61,942 nucleotides of DNA from Planctomycetota bacterium (GCA_963205185.1 CAUJHZ010000039.1:1-61942); one strand, 5' to 3'; shown: positions 51,598-61,303, numbered from the stretch's first letter. Notes: generated from the letters alone by a model not told the origin. Made by a program: numbers and translations.

Positions 51598-54588
51598 ATG
51601 AGTCATCACCAAGGACCGAACCGCCATCTGCGGCCGCTCGCATTCGCAGCCGCCATCACCGCCTTTGCCGTCGCAGCCGCGTCGGCTGACGACACCCGGC
51701 TGGACCTGGGCCGCCTCGCATTCCACGAGGCCCAGGCGAACACATTCACGCACAGCGCGCAGGACCGCGCCTGTCTGGCCATCGACACCAAGGGCAATGT
51801 GCTGGTGGTGTGGGACAGCCGCCGCCAGGAGCTGTACTCCTACGGCGTGGTGGGGCAGTACTTCGATCCGCTCGGTCGCCCGATCGGCAGCGAGATGCGC
51901 ATCAACGCGCACGCGCCGGGCATGCAGCATGAATCGGCCGTGGTGTTCGACAACCAGGACCGCGCCTGGGTCACCTGGGAGTCCAACGACCAGGATGGCG
52001 ATGCGTCAGGCATCTACCTCCGCGCCTTCAGCGCCAAAGACGGCGGCTTTGCACCGATTACCGATGAGATCGCAGTCAACACGACCACCAAGGGTTCGCA
52101 GTGCGACCCTTCGATCGCGATCAACAGCAAGGGCGAAATCTGCGTTGCCTGGTGCAGCGCTGAAGTCGATGGCCGCGCCGTTGCCACGGCCCGGCTGTTC
52201 GACTCGACCGGTCAGCCCGCGAGTGAAGAGATGGTGATCGGCGCCTCCGCAAGCGGTCAGGATCGCCTTGCCTCGGTCGCGGCGCTCTCTGACGGCCGCT
52301 TCGTCGTCGCATGGGATCACGTGGACGGCAAGGGAGTTCCGGCCGGTCTGGTGGCGCGGACCATCGCGCCGCACCGCGAATCCGTGCTCGGCGTGGTCCA
52401 GCGTCTGACGCCCGAGCACGCGGGCGCCACTCATATCGAACCCGCGCTGGCCGTCAACGGCCGCGATGAAATCATCGTCACCTGGATGCATCTGGGCGAA
52501 TTGGCGCAGGGTTACGACGTCGTGGCCCAGCGCTTCGACGCCGATCTCCAGCCCCTGGCTGGCGTGCAGGTCGTCTCCGCATTCACCGGCGCCTGGCAGT
52601 CGGGCGCGGCGGTGACGGTCGCGGGCAACGACGACTTCATGATCGCCTGGAACGTGGATGGCGATAAGCAGCCGTTGACGCCCGATCTGCGCGTGCCCAC
52701 GCCGTCCACCCTGATGGCGCGCAGCTACGACTCAACCGGCAACGCGCTTGGCGATGCAACAGTCGTGAAGCAATCCGAGTACGGCAAGCACTCGCTCGCC
52801 GCAGCCTCCAACGCGCAGCGCATCGCGGCATCAAGCCTCGGTACGTTTGCGTTCGCCTGGGACGGGCGCGCCGGCGACGATGAGTCCGGCATCGGGCTGC
52901 TTGTCGCCGCGCCTGCATCGCTCGACCTTCCGGCGCCGCCCGCAGTCGAACGGCTCGCGGCCGGCCACGAACTCACCGCCGACGACGTGCGCGTCCCGCC
53001 GATCCGCACCGAGAACTGGAAGCCGCAGGAGCGCGAACTCTTCCCGGCTCTGGCGGGCCCGGACTTTGGCTTCCAGGCATTCACGACCACCGAGTGGCAG
53101 CCGCCGGATCCTGATCTGGCCGTCGGACCGAACCACGTCGTGTGCGTCGTCAACATGCGCATCATGGTGCTCGACAAGAACGGCAACCAGATCTCCGAGG
53201 AATACCTCGAAGACTTCTGGGGCGATCTCGGCGCCAACTACTTCGTCTTCGACCCGGTCGCGCAATACGACCACTACAGCGATCGCTTCGTCGTCGCCGC
53301 GGCCGAGCACGAAGGCGGCAACTCGAGCCAGAGCCGCATGGACATCGCCGTCTCCAAGACGTCGAACCCCGCGGACGGCTGGCACAAGTATCGCTTCGCG
53401 CTCAACTCGATCGGCTCGTTCGTGGACTTCGAAAACCTGGGCATCGGCAAGGATGCGTACTTCATCAGCGCCGATTACTTCGGCGGCGGCGGCAACAACA
53501 TCCACATCTTTGAAAAGGCGCCGATGCTCGTGGGCGACCCGATCACGATGCGCTGGATCCGCACCGTCAATGACATCATCTCGCTGGGCAGCACCGACGA
53601 CTTCGACGCGAATTCGCCGGCGCAGTACTTCGCTTCGAGTTTCGCCGCAGGCAGCAACCGGATCCGCATCTACGCGCTGCGCAACCCGAACACGAGCCCG
53701 ACGCTGATGCAGTTTGATCTCACCGTGCCCGGCTTCTCGAACCCGCCCAGCGCGCCGCAGCGCGGCTCGTCGAACCGTCTGGCGACGATCGACCGCCGCA
53801 TCAAGCACGGCGTCTATCGCGACGGCTCGCTCTACCTGACGCACGCCACCGGCGAGAACAACATCGCCCGCGTCCGCTGGTATCAGATCGCAATGAACGG
53901 CTGGCCGACTTCGGGCCAGAACCCGACGCTCACCCAGTCGGGCAATCTCGACCCCGGCGCCGGACAGTACTCCTGGTTCGGCGACATCGGCGTCGATGCC
54001 GACGGCGACATGGTCATCGTCGCCAACCGCTCATCGACGGCTGACTATCCCTTCGTCTCGCGCTTCGTGCGCAAGGCCGGCGATCCGACCGGCACGTTCC
54101 GCGCCGAGTCGCGCCTCGTCGAGAGCACCGGCGCTCACACCGGCGGCCGCTGGGGAGACTACGCCGGCGTCGATGAAGACCCGGCCGAGCCCGGCGTCTT
54201 CTGGTCGCACCACGAGTACAACGAAGGCACCGGCACGAACTGGCGCACCTGGGTCGGCCGCGTCGATTCCGATCAGGCGCTCGTGCTCGAAGCGCCGACC
54301 GTGCTGACGCGCGGCAGCCTCGAATCGTTCACGACGCGTGCGGCCAAGCCCGGCGCGACCGTGTACGTCGTCTACAGCATGCAGGGCCTCGGCTCGACGT
54401 ACGTTCCCGCGCTGGACGCCACGCTCAAGCTCGCCCAGCCGCGCCTCGCCGGCTCGTCGATCGCCGACGCAGCTGGCACGGCCACGCTGAGCATGATGAT
54501 TCCCAATAACGCCCCGCGCGTGCCCGTGTGGATTCAGACGATCGAGAACCGCAACACGTCCAACGTGATCGCGGCGACGATCAACTGA
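51598..54588 (+). CDS. Large secreted protein, beta-propeller-like
   Basis: A 996-residue exported protein. After a signal peptide (PLAFAAAITAFAVAAASA) come repeated strand pairs such as ACLAIDTKGNVLVVWDSRR, SAVVFDNQDRAWVTWESND, PSIAINSKGEICVAWCS and PALAVNGRDEIIVTWMH, a pattern of propeller blades ('VVWxS' repeats). The second half (ELFPALAGPDFGFQAF...PDPDLAVGPNHVV...) resembles planctomycete surface-protein domains without catalytic motifs. ATG 51598 opens the signal peptide; GGAG lies 11 bases before. A strong terminator follows. Confidence 0.82.
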   Translation: MSHHQGPNRHLRPLAFAAAITAFAVAAASADDTRLDLGRLAFHEAQANTFTHSAQDRACLAIDTKGNVLVVWDSRRQELYSYGVVGQYFDPLGRPIGSEMRINAHAPGMQHESAVVFDNQDRAWVTWESNDQDGDASGIYLRAFSAKDGGFAPITDEIAVNTTTKGSQCDPSIAINSKGEICVAWCSAEVDGRAVATARLFDSTGQPASEEMVIGASASGQDRLASVAALSDGRFVVAWDHVDGKGVPAGLVARTIAPHRESVLGVVQRLTPEHAGATHIEPALAVNGRDEIIVTWMHLGELAQGYDVVAQRFDADLQPLAGVQVVSAFTGAWQSGAAVTVAGNDDFMIAWNVDGDKQPLTPDLRVPTPSTLMARSYDSTGNALGDATVVKQSEYGKHSLAAASNAQRIAASSLGTFAFAWDGRAGDDESGIGLLVAAPASLDLPAPPAVERLAAGHELTADDVRVPPIRTENWKPQERELFPALAGPDFGFQAFTTTEWQPPDPDLAVGPNHVVCVVNMRIMVLDKNGNQISEEYLEDFWGDLGANYFVFDPVAQYDHYSDRFVVAAAEHEGGNSSQSRMDIAVSKTSNPADGWHKYRFALNSIGSFVDFENLGIGKDAYFISADYFGGGGNNIHIFEKAPMLVGDPITMRWIRTVNDIISLGSTDDFDANSPAQYFASSFAAGSNRIRIYALRNPNTSPTLMQFDLTVPGFSNPPSAPQRGSSNRLATIDRRIKHGVYRDGSLYLTHATGENNIARVRWYQIAMNGWPTSGQNPTLTQSGNLDPGAGQYSWFGDIGVDADGDMVIVANRSSTADYPFVSRFVRKAGDPTGTFRAESRLVESTGAHTGGRWGDYAGVDEDPAEPGVFWSHHEYNEGTGTNWRTWVGRVDSDQALVLEAPTVLTRGSLESFTTRAAKPGATVYVVYSMQGLGSTYVPALDATLKLAQPRLAGSSIADAAGTATLSMMIPNNAPRVPVWIQTIENRNTSNVIAATIN

Positions 54589-54619
54589 ACCGCACGACAT
54601 CTCGCCTCAGGCTCACCCC

Positions 54620-54653
54620 ACCCGGCCGCGCCCCGCGCGGCCGGGTTGTTTTT
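54620..54653 (+). terminator. Rho-independent terminator
   Basis: ACCCGGCCGCGC, a 3-base loop, then GCGCGGCCGGGT makes a perfect 12-bp stem (54620-54646), followed by TGTTTTT. It is 31 bases after the stop of the large secreted protein. Confidence 0.9.
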
Positions 54654-54685
54654 GTAATCACCCCGCGAGGGCGCGCGAACAGACC

Positions 54686-54694
54686 TGCTATGAT
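54686..54694 (+). promoter_or_regulatory. Extended -10 promoter for the MBL-fold gene
   Basis: TGCTATGAT fits the extended -10 form (TGnTATGAT) without needing a -35. Start is predicted near 54701, giving a leader of about 75 bases that contains the hairpin at 54745. Confidence 0.45.
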
Positions 54695-54744
54695 CGCCAT
54701 GCCCCGCCGCGCTGCGGCGAGGCGGCCTGCCCCTTCCATTCCAT

Positions 54745-54760
54745 CCGGGTGAAAACCCGG
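54745..54760 (+). promoter_or_regulatory. GNRA-type hairpin just before the ribosome site
   Basis: CCGGGT-GAAA-ACCCGG forms a perfect 6-bp stem with a GAAA tetraloop, ending four bases before GGAG of the downstream gene (ATG 54777). It could modulate translation. Confidence 0.45.
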
Positions 54761-54776
54761 GTGCGGAGATTGCTTC

Positions 54777-55694
54777 ATGCTCCCCAAGCCGCCGCCGCGC
54801 CTCGGCCAACTCGGCTACCTCTACTTTCCGCCGCTTCGAATCGAAGGCTACTCCATCGCCGGCGAAGCCACCGCCGTCATGGTCCCGGAGTTTGACGTCT
54901 GCTTTGACATCGGCCTCTGCGCGCGGCCCATGCTCTCGGCCAAGTACGTCGCCATCACGCACGGGCACATGGACCACGTCGCCGGCCTGCCGTACTACTT
55001 CAGCCAGCGCTGGTTCCAGGGCATGGGCATGGGCACGTGTCTGTGCGATCGCCGCATCGAGCCCGCCGTGCGCAACATGATGCTCGGCTGGGTCGACCTC
55101 GAGCAGCAGCGCACCTCGCACGAAATCATCGGCCTGGCGCCGGGCGAGACGCATGAGATCAAGAACAACCTGTTCCTCGGCCCGTTTGAAGTGGACCACA
55201 CCGTCCCGAGTGTCGGCTGGGGCGTCGTCGAGCGGCGCACGAAGTTGCGCGAAGAGTTCATCGGCCTGCCGCAGGAAAAGTTGCGCGACCTGAAGATGGG
55301 CGGGACGGAAATCACGCGCGAGTTGCGCGTGCCGCTGGTGGCGTATATTGGGGACACGCTGCCCGGACCACATCTTCTAGCGGATGTCGTGCGCAGGGCG
55401 CGGGTGATTGTGCTCGAGTGCACCTTCTTCGAGCCCGACCACAAGGAGCGGGCGGTCGTGGGCAAGCACGTGCACGTCGATGACATCGCCGAACTACTCG
55501 AGCGCATCCAGGCCGAAGCGGTGGTGCTCACGCACATCTCGCGGCGCACGAACCTCGGGGCGGCCAAGAAGATGCTGCACGATCGACTCGGCGCGCAGGG
55601 CGCGCGCCGCGTGCACCTGCTCATGGATCACGTCGCCAATCGCGCGCGCTATGAGCAGCAGTGCGCCGAAGCAAACGAGAACGAGTCGCGCTGA
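54777..55694 (+). CDS. MBL-fold metallo-hydrolase (RNase Z-like)
   Basis: A 305-residue metallo-beta-lactamase fold protein. The zinc motif ITHGHMDHVAGLPYYF (HxHxDH) is intact, with FEVDHTVPSVGWGV, LVAYIGDTLPG and VLTHISRRTN giving the later metal ligands. The layout is that of RNase Z/ElaC-type or phosphodiesterase-like enzymes, without the long exosite arm; substrate not determinable. GGAG (54765) supports the ATG. It sits between the terminator and dnaA. Confidence 0.87.
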   Translation: MLPKPPPRLGQLGYLYFPPLRIEGYSIAGEATAVMVPEFDVCFDIGLCARPMLSAKYVAITHGHMDHVAGLPYYFSQRWFQGMGMGTCLCDRRIEPAVRNMMLGWVDLEQQRTSHEIIGLAPGETHEIKNNLFLGPFEVDHTVPSVGWGVVERRTKLREEFIGLPQEKLRDLKMGGTEITRELRVPLVAYIGDTLPGPHLLADVVRRARVIVLECTFFEPDHKERAVVGKHVHVDDIAELLERIQAEAVVLTHISRRTNLGAAKKMLHDRLGAQGARRVHLLMDHVANRARYEQQCAEANENESR

Positions 55695-55746
55695 AAGAAA
55701 ACTCTTGCGTGTCTCACGGAACTTTACCGATTCGCAGGATTCGGGG

Positions 55747-55775
55747 TTGACAACCGCGCGAGGAAGAATTACCTT
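55747..55775 (+). promoter_or_regulatory. Possible dnaA promoter
   Basis: TTGACA (55747-55752), 17 bases, TACCTT (55770-55775). The -35 is perfect and the -10 weak. It would give a dnaA leader of about 115 bases. Confidence 0.4.
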
Positions 55776-55895
55776 TGTGCCGTTCGACCGACGACGGCAG
55801 TGACAGCGGCTCAGTTCAGTCTCGTGGCGGTGCAGCGCGGTCGGCGGTGGAGTTTTCCGTAACCAGCAGACTTCCGTTCAGGAAAGTGTCAGCCG

Positions 55896-57398
55896 ATGAA
55901 CACTTCCCCCGATCCCATGATCCGGGACGAGATCCTTGCGCACCTTAAGCGGCACCACCCGGACCGATGCCGGCAGTGGTTTGAAGAAATCGAGATCGTC
56001 GATCTCGCCGCGGGCGTGCTCACGCTCAGCGCTGTTCAGCCCGTGCAGCTGCGCTACTTGCAGCGCGAGTGCGTCGAGATCTTCCGCGAGGCGGCGCAAA
56101 GCGTTACGGGCCGCTTGCTTAGCGTCGTCTTCATCTCTTCCGAAGAGGCCGAGGTCCTGACGCCCTCAGGGGCGGGAGGCGTCGCCACGCTTGCCGCGCG
56201 CGTTCCTGTGGCCGCGACCCCCGCGCCGGCGCCCGCTGCGCGGACCGCCACCGCCGCCCGCAACGGGAACGGCAACGGCCACTTGCGCCCGCCCGTCGCC
56301 ACCACCACCACCTTCGAAGACGACACCGAGCGCACACCCGGCGGCACCGTGTGGGGCACGCTTTACGACGAGATGGTCATTAACCCCGACTACTCGTTCG
56401 AGACCTACATCGTCGGGCCCAACAATCGCCTCGCGCACGCGGCAGCCGTCGCCGTCTCCCAGCAGCCCGGCGTCGCCTACAACCCCTTCTTCATTCACAG
56501 CGGCGTGGGCCTGGGCAAGACGCACCTGCTTCAGGCCATCTGCCAGGCGATCCTTTCGAGCAAGCCCGACTGCCGCATCTATTACGTTTCCTGCGAAGGG
56601 TTTGTGAGCCAGTTCATGGAAGCGGTGCAGGCCGGCGAAATGCTCCAGTTCCGCCACAAGTTCCGCGACATCGATGTGCTCGTCGTCGATGACATCCACT
56701 TCCTCGCAGCGCACGAGCGCACGCAGGAAGAGTTCTTCCACACGTTCAACAGTCTCTGGCAGAGCCGCAAGCAGATCGTGCTCAGTTCCGACGCGGCGCC
56801 CAACGAGATTCCGAAGCTGGAAGACCGCCTGCTCAGCCGGTTCAAGTCCGGCCTGGTCGCGCGCATGGACAAGCCCTGCTACGAGACGCGGCTGGCCATC
56901 CTGCGCATCAAGTCGCGGCTGCGCGGGCTGGTTCTACCAGATGATGTGCTCTGCTTCGTCGCGCACCACACCGATTCGAACATCCGCGAACTCGAAGGCG
57001 CGCTGACGCAGTTGCAGGCCACCGCCATGGCGATGAACCGCGAGATCGATCTCGAACTCGCGCGCGAAGCGCTGGGCGACGCCCCCTCGCCGCTCACGCC
57101 CATCGTCAGCATCCAGGCGATCATCGCCGCGATCGCGCGGCACTTCGAAGTCAAGCAGACGGATCTCTTCTCCAAGAGGCGCCACAAGTCCATCGCCCTG
57201 CCGCGCCAGGTCGCCATGTACCTCGCCCGCTGCCACACCAGCCACAGCCTGCAGGAGATCGGCGGCTTCTTCGGCGGCCGGGATCACACCACGGTGATGC
57301 ACGCGGTCGAGAAGATCAGCCGCATGCGCTCGACGGATCCCGCCATGGATCGCCGCCTCGACATGATCGAGCGCGACCTGGCCATCCGCCTGTCGTGA
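55896..57398 (+). CDS. dnaA: Chromosomal replication initiator DnaA
   Basis: A 500-residue DnaA. Domain I (residues 1-90) is followed by a low-complexity linker (95-145: Ala/Pro, Asn-Gly repeats), then the AAA+ core (DYSFETYIVGPNNRLAH; Walker A G203-VGLGKT209; Walker B VLVVDDIHFL; arginine finger region RLLSRFKSG) and domain IV with the DnaA signature GGRDHTTVMHAVEKI. It binds DnaA boxes and opens oriC. AGGAAAG precedes the ATG. dnaN and gyr genes are not adjacent, unlike many bacteria. The region after 57930 carries candidate DnaA boxes. Confidence 0.97.
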   Translation: MNTSPDPMIRDEILAHLKRHHPDRCRQWFEEIEIVDLAAGVLTLSAVQPVQLRYLQRECVEIFREAAQSVTGRLLSVVFISSEEAEVLTPSGAGGVATLAARVPVAATPAPAPAARTATAARNGNGNGHLRPPVATTTTFEDDTERTPGGTVWGTLYDEMVINPDYSFETYIVGPNNRLAHAAAVAVSQQPGVAYNPFFIHSGVGLGKTHLLQAICQAILSSKPDCRIYYVSCEGFVSQFMEAVQAGEMLQFRHKFRDIDVLVVDDIHFLAAHERTQEEFFHTFNSLWQSRKQIVLSSDAAPNEIPKLEDRLLSRFKSGLVARMDKPCYETRLAILRIKSRLRGLVLPDDVLCFVAHHTDSNIRELEGALTQLQATAMAMNREIDLELAREALGDAPSPLTPIVSIQAIIAAIARHFEVKQTDLFSKRRHKSIALPRQVAMYLARCHTSHSLQEIGGFFGGRDHTTVMHAVEKISRMRSTDPAMDRRLDMIERDLAIRLS

Positions 57399-57422
57399 GC
57401 GCCGTCGTGTCAGGCAGGCCCA

Positions 57423-57923
57423 TCAGCGCCACGTCGCCCACGATGAACCGCCCGCCATGTCGCGCACGCGATCGGGCACGCGGATCCACTGCGCCAGCAG
57501 AATCGCGCTGCCGACGAGCGTGATGAGCAGATACGGCGGCCCGCCAAGCAGCGCCGCCACCGCGGCCAGCAGCGTCGGCGCCTGGATCAGCGCCGCAAAG
57601 GTGATGACGGCGCCCAACACCTGCGAGGTGGCGACGAGTTCGCCGCGCCGAGCCTTCGCGTCAACACCTCGCGCGATTACCAGGCCGATGACCAGATTCA
57701 GAACCATCAGAACGAGCGAGACCGCACCGAGAATCATGGGAAGCGACTGGTTCGCGCCTGTCAGCGGGCCGCGGCTGGCGCTCATCCCAAGCACGATCGC
57801 GGCGAAGGTGAGCGATCCAATCGCCATGGCCCCGACGATCAGCCGCGCCTGCCGGATCGCCGCCTCGATCTGCTCGGCCCTGCTATCCGCCGCCTGTTCA
57901 GTTATTTGCGTCTGTCCCGTCAC
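57423..57923 (-). CDS. Four-helix membrane protein
   Basis: A 166-residue protein with a polar amphipathic N-terminus and four hydrophobic segments (LIVGAMAIGSLTFAAIVLGM; PMILGAVSLVLMVLNLVIGLVIA; VLGAVITFAALIQAPTLLAAVAALLGG; LLITLVGSAILLAQWI). No family recognised. The start is set to GTG 57923, six to seven bases after GGGAGGT; GTG 57929 sits too close to it. It is convergent with dnaA, 24 bases apart. Confidence 0.75.
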   Translation of the reverse strand: MTGQTQITEQAADSRAEQIEAAIRQARLIVGAMAIGSLTFAAIVLGMSASRGPLTGANQSLPMILGAVSLVLMVLNLVIGLVIARGVDAKARRGELVATSQVLGAVITFAALIQAPTLLAAVAALLGGPPYLLITLVGSAILLAQWIRVPDRVRDMAGGSSWATWR

Positions 57924-57929
57924 GGTCAC

Positions 57930-58371
57930 ACCTCCCGATCAGCGGGGCCAGCTCGCCCGGTTGACGTCGCGCACCGGGTCCACTCCCCCTGACTGTCATT
58001 GTGCACAACTTGTTGGGAAGGGCGCGATCCGCCGTACCAATCCGACAGCCGGCCGCGCTGCATGGCTTCCGGTCCACCGTCGGCGAGCCGCTTGTCCACG
58101 AAAGTCCACGGGGCTCGAGGCGCTGCCCGACGCTTCGCGCCAGCGACTTGACAGGCTGTCCACAACCGCCGGCTCGTCCTAACTTTCGAATAGCACGGGA
58201 CTTGCAGCCGGGATGGCGCTCGCTGTGCACTCATTAACAGGGTATTAAACGGAGATGAAGAGTTATTTCTTCAAACTATCCTGGTCTTGACGCCCCCGCC
58301 GGCTCGTCCCCGCCGCCGTTCCGGTCGGCCGCATCCGAAGTCTTCGACCTCGCGCCGGCGCTTGTGGATAA
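57930..58371. other. Candidate oriC region
   Basis: Downstream of dnaA lie variants of the DnaA box: TTGTGCACA (57999-58007), TTGTCCACG (58092-58100), CTGTCCACA (58156-58164), and a perfect TGTGGATAA (58363-58371, reverse of TTATCCACA) inside the end of mutM. An AT-rich stretch (about 58231-58282) in a GC-rich setting could be an unwinding element. By-eye call only; 57930-58262 has no gene. Confidence 0.35.
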
Positions 58372-59231
58372 CCGGTGGATGGCTTCAGGGGTTGGCATTG
58401 GGGACAGAACGTCGTCGTCCGCTGGGCGACCACAAGATGTAGCAGCGGTTCACCGCACGCGCGGCAAGGCTGACCGGCGCGGGCGTACGCCAGCAGGGCC
58501 GGGCGGTTGCGGCCGCCTCGGCCGTTGCCATCCACGTAGTCGCGCAGCGTCGTGCCGCCGGCGCTGATCGATCGCCGAAGAGTAGTGCGGATCGCCTGAG
58601 CAAGTCGTCTCACCTGCGCCGCATCCAGATCGCTGGCAGGGCAGAGCGGATGAATCTCCGCGCGAATCAGCGACTCGTCGGCATAGATGTTGCCCACGCC
58701 GGCGAGCACCGCCTGGTCGAGCAGCGCCGCCTTGATCGCCCGCCGCGTGCCTGCAAGCGCCGGCTTCAACTCCCGCGGACTGATGGTCAGGGCATCGGGC
58801 CCCAGTCGCGACCATGGGCCGGCGTGCACAGCCTCGAGTGATTCGAACGGCGTCAGCGCTCCAAAGCGCCGCGCATCGCGAAAGATGATCCGCTCGCCGT
58901 CCGTCCGGCCGTCGAGCAGCCAGGTGATGTGCACGTGATCACCGCGCGGCGGCTGCGCTCCAGCGCCGACGTACACCACCTGCCCCGTCATGCCCAGCTG
59001 GACCAGCAGCACGGCGCCGTCCTCGGCGATGATCGCCAGCTGTTTGCCGCGCCGCTGCAACTCGGCCACCCCCCGGCCCTCAAGCAGCAGTCGCGGCAAG
59101 GCGTCGCCGGCGATCCCGTCCGCCATGCGCACCACATCCGGGCGATGCGCCAGCACGCGCTCGATCCGCCGGCCGAGCAGCCGCGGCGCCAGCGTCAGGC
59201 GCAGATGTTCAACTTCAGGGAGTTCAGGCAT
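58263..59231 (-). CDS. mutM: Formamidopyrimidine-DNA glycosylase
   Basis: A 322-residue base-excision repair enzyme for oxidised purines. The start MPELPEVE has the catalytic P2 and E3, K63 lies in RRGKQL, the H2TH region includes GVGNIYADESLIRAEIHP, and the C-terminal zinc finger is CRACGEPL...RTTTFCPQCQ. A basic extension of about 45 residues follows the finger; the last part of the gene overlaps the candidate oriC and contains the perfect DnaA box. The HEAT protein gene ends 26 bases upstream on the same strand. Confidence 0.95.
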   Translation of the reverse strand: MPELPEVEHLRLTLAPRLLGRRIERVLAHRPDVVRMADGIAGDALPRLLLEGRGVAELQRRGKQLAIIAEDGAVLLVQLGMTGQVVYVGAGAQPPRGDHVHITWLLDGRTDGERIIFRDARRFGALTPFESLEAVHAGPWSRLGPDALTISPRELKPALAGTRRAIKAALLDQAVLAGVGNIYADESLIRAEIHPLCPASDLDAAQVRRLAQAIRTTLRRSISAGGTTLRDYVDGNGRGGRNRPALLAYARAGQPCRACGEPLLHLVVAQRTTTFCPQCQPLKPSTGYPQAPARGRRLRMRPTGTAAGTSRRGRQDQDSLKK

Positions 59232-59257
59232 GGCGACAGGTGCAAAGAAGGCGGGCG

Positions 59258-60763
59258 CTAGCGGCGCGATTCGGCGGGAAGGTCATCAAGACTCCTGTCA
59301 CCAAGAGTATCCACCGGGGTCCACTCCAGCGCGCGGCTCAGGGCGCTCTGGGCCTGCTCCCAGCCGATGAACTCCGGGTCTCCCGCCAGGCCGCGCAGAA
59401 GTTCGATCTCTCCCGGCCTCAGCGGCGTGAGCCGGCCGATAGACAGCGCCGCCTCCTGCCGCACCATGATGGATGCATCGCCCAGCAGGCGCACCAGGAT
59501 CCGCACCTGCAGCGGCTCATCCGCCCGGTAGCGGCCGATCTCGCTGGCCACTCGATGCCGCACCTCATCCACCGGCACGCGCGAAGCGATCTCCAGTCCC
59601 GCGAGCACTTCGGGGTCGTAGCAGTCGATCGCGAGCAGCGCTTCGAGCGCGGCCACGCGCCGGTAATCCATGACGCGCGGCTCGGTGAGCAGCGATGTCA
59701 GGCGCGGCACGGCCGGCCGCGCCACCGGGCCAAGCAGCTGCAGAGCCCGCAGAGCCGCATCCATCCGACGGTCGTCCGCATCGATCGCCGCGATAATCTC
59801 ATCCACGGCAGGAGTCGCCGCCAGGCCGAGCCGCCCGAGCGCGCGGATGGCGTTGGCCCCCACCGTGCTGGACGGGTCGTCGATGAGTTCGGTCAGCGCC
59901 GGCGCCGCGACCTCGGCCATGCTGCCGAACTTGCCCAGCACCTCGCACACCTCCGATCGAACCTCGGGCCGCTCGTCGGCCAGCGCCTCAACCAGCGGCT
60001 CGATCGCGTCGGGATGCAGCGGCCGAAGGTAGTCAAACACCCGCGCCGCCCGCGTCCGCACCGCCACGCGGCTGTCGCTCAGGCACTCGGCCACGCGCCG
60101 CGCGCAGCGCCCGGCATCGACGATGTGATCCGCCCCGGCAATAAGCGAGAGCGCATTGAGCGACTCGATGCGAACCGTCGGGTTCACATCCTGCGTCGCC
60201 CGCAGCAGCGCCTGCTCGGTGATGTCATCGCGCAGACGCATGTCGGAAATGAGCTGCACCGCCCGCAGGCGCGTCGGGCGACCGGCATCGATGATCGCCG
60301 CACACCGGTGGGCGAAGAACCGGCCGTACTCGGAGATCTCGCGGTTGTGGCGGCGGAACCACTCGGGGTTCGAAGCGTTCACGCGCGCATCGGCTTCGTC
60401 GAGGAACCACTGGTTGTCGGTCCACGGCATGATGATCATCAGCGCGGTGGTCGGGATCAGCGCCGTCCAGCCCTGCTCCTGCACCCGCGGCAGCACCGCC
60501 AGCGTCGTGCCGCACATGATCAGCAACGCGCCCAGCAGGGCCTTGGTGCGATAGCGCCGCGTGCGCAGCAGGTTGCGCTGCCTCCGGGCGTCGTGGCCGC
60601 ATTCCGGGCACACAAACCCCCGGCTGCCGGTCATGTCATACCAGCAACTGGGGCAGCGCGGCTGGCCGCCCGAGCGGTCCGCAAAGCCCGCCCGGTAAAT
60701 GACCAGCAGGCCGACAGCCCCCAGCAGCCCCGCGACGACGAAGAAGATCACATGGACGAGCAC
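59258..60763 (-). CDS. HEAT-repeat protein with zinc ribbon and membrane helices
   Basis: A 501-residue protein with an N-terminal helix, a zinc ribbon (CPSCWYDMTGSRGFVCPECG), two more helices (ALLGALLIMCGTTLAVL; ALIPTTALMIIMP), and C-terminal HEAT repeats (AGRCARRVAECLSDSRVAVRTRAARVFDYL; DAIEPLVEALADERPEVRSEVCEVLGKFG; and so on). The start is set to GTG 60763 because TACGAT ends five bases before it, a near-leaderless geometry; TTG 60769 would lie inside that box. Probably a scaffold at the membrane; function unknown. Confidence 0.8.
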   Translation of the reverse strand: MLVHVIFFVVAGLLGAVGLLVIYRAGFADRSGGQPRCPSCWYDMTGSRGFVCPECGHDARRQRNLLRTRRYRTKALLGALLIMCGTTLAVLPRVQEQGWTALIPTTALMIIMPWTDNQWFLDEADARVNASNPEWFRRHNREISEYGRFFAHRCAAIIDAGRPTRLRAVQLISDMRLRDDITEQALLRATQDVNPTVRIESLNALSLIAGADHIVDAGRCARRVAECLSDSRVAVRTRAARVFDYLRPLHPDAIEPLVEALADERPEVRSEVCEVLGKFGSMAEVAAPALTELIDDPSSTVGANAIRALGRLGLAATPAVDEIIAAIDADDRRMDAALRALQLLGPVARPAVPRLTSLLTEPRVMDYRRVAALEALLAIDCYDPEVLAGLEIASRVPVDEVRHRVASEIGRYRADEPLQVRILVRLLGDASIMVRQEAALSIGRLTPLRPGEIELLRGLAGDPEFIGWEQAQSALSRALEWTPVDTLGDRSLDDLPAESRR

Positions 60764-60774
60764 GGGCAATCGTA

Positions 60775-61303
60775 GGAGCCGGCCGCGAAAGCCGGTCCGG
60801 GGCAGCGTCAGGACAGAGAACGGGCCAGGGCCACGACCCCGTCTCCCTGTCCGCCATCCCGGCGGGGATGTACTCAGCGGCTGCAGGCTCGCGGCTCACC
60901 GGTTTCGTGCCTCAAGCCACGAGAAATCCGCCCTGGTCGGGCGTCGTTCCGGCGCCTTGCTCTCGACGATGCCGCCGTCTGCGGGTACGTTGGAGGGCGA
61001 AAGAACAGCCCGTCGCCCCGCGAGGCGCGAAGCCACGGCCCCGACGCCCGCCCGACACTCATTCCTGAACGGTCTGCGGGATCTGCTGGACGGCCTGACC
61101 GATCGTCTGCGTCATCGCTGATCGTCTTACGGCGTCTTCTTCGTACCCGCTGATCGCGTCATGAGCCTGTCGTAGACTCGCGTTTCGCGCTCGTTGTCCG
61201 GACCACCGGTCCAAAAGCCACTGTCGGCGCATGAGCGCCGAGCCTCCAGCCGAATCGGGTGATTGACGAAAAAAACCACCGACAGCGCGCAAATCACACG
61301 CTA
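60775..61303. other. Gene-poor region
   Basis: About 530 bases with no convincing gene. A 57-codon minus-strand frame (61059-61232; ends MTQTIGQAVQQIPQTVQE) has mixed third-base use and is doubtful. No RNA motif recognised. Confidence 0.4.

Noticed and set aside
51214-51930. Minus-strand frame antisense to the large secreted protein, overlapping the zinc-ribbon start
   Set aside because: Most of it is a shadow; only the last ~27 codons resemble a ribbon and are listed as a remnant.
61059-61232. 57-codon minus-strand frame
   Set aside because: Mixed third-base use and no recognisable domain.
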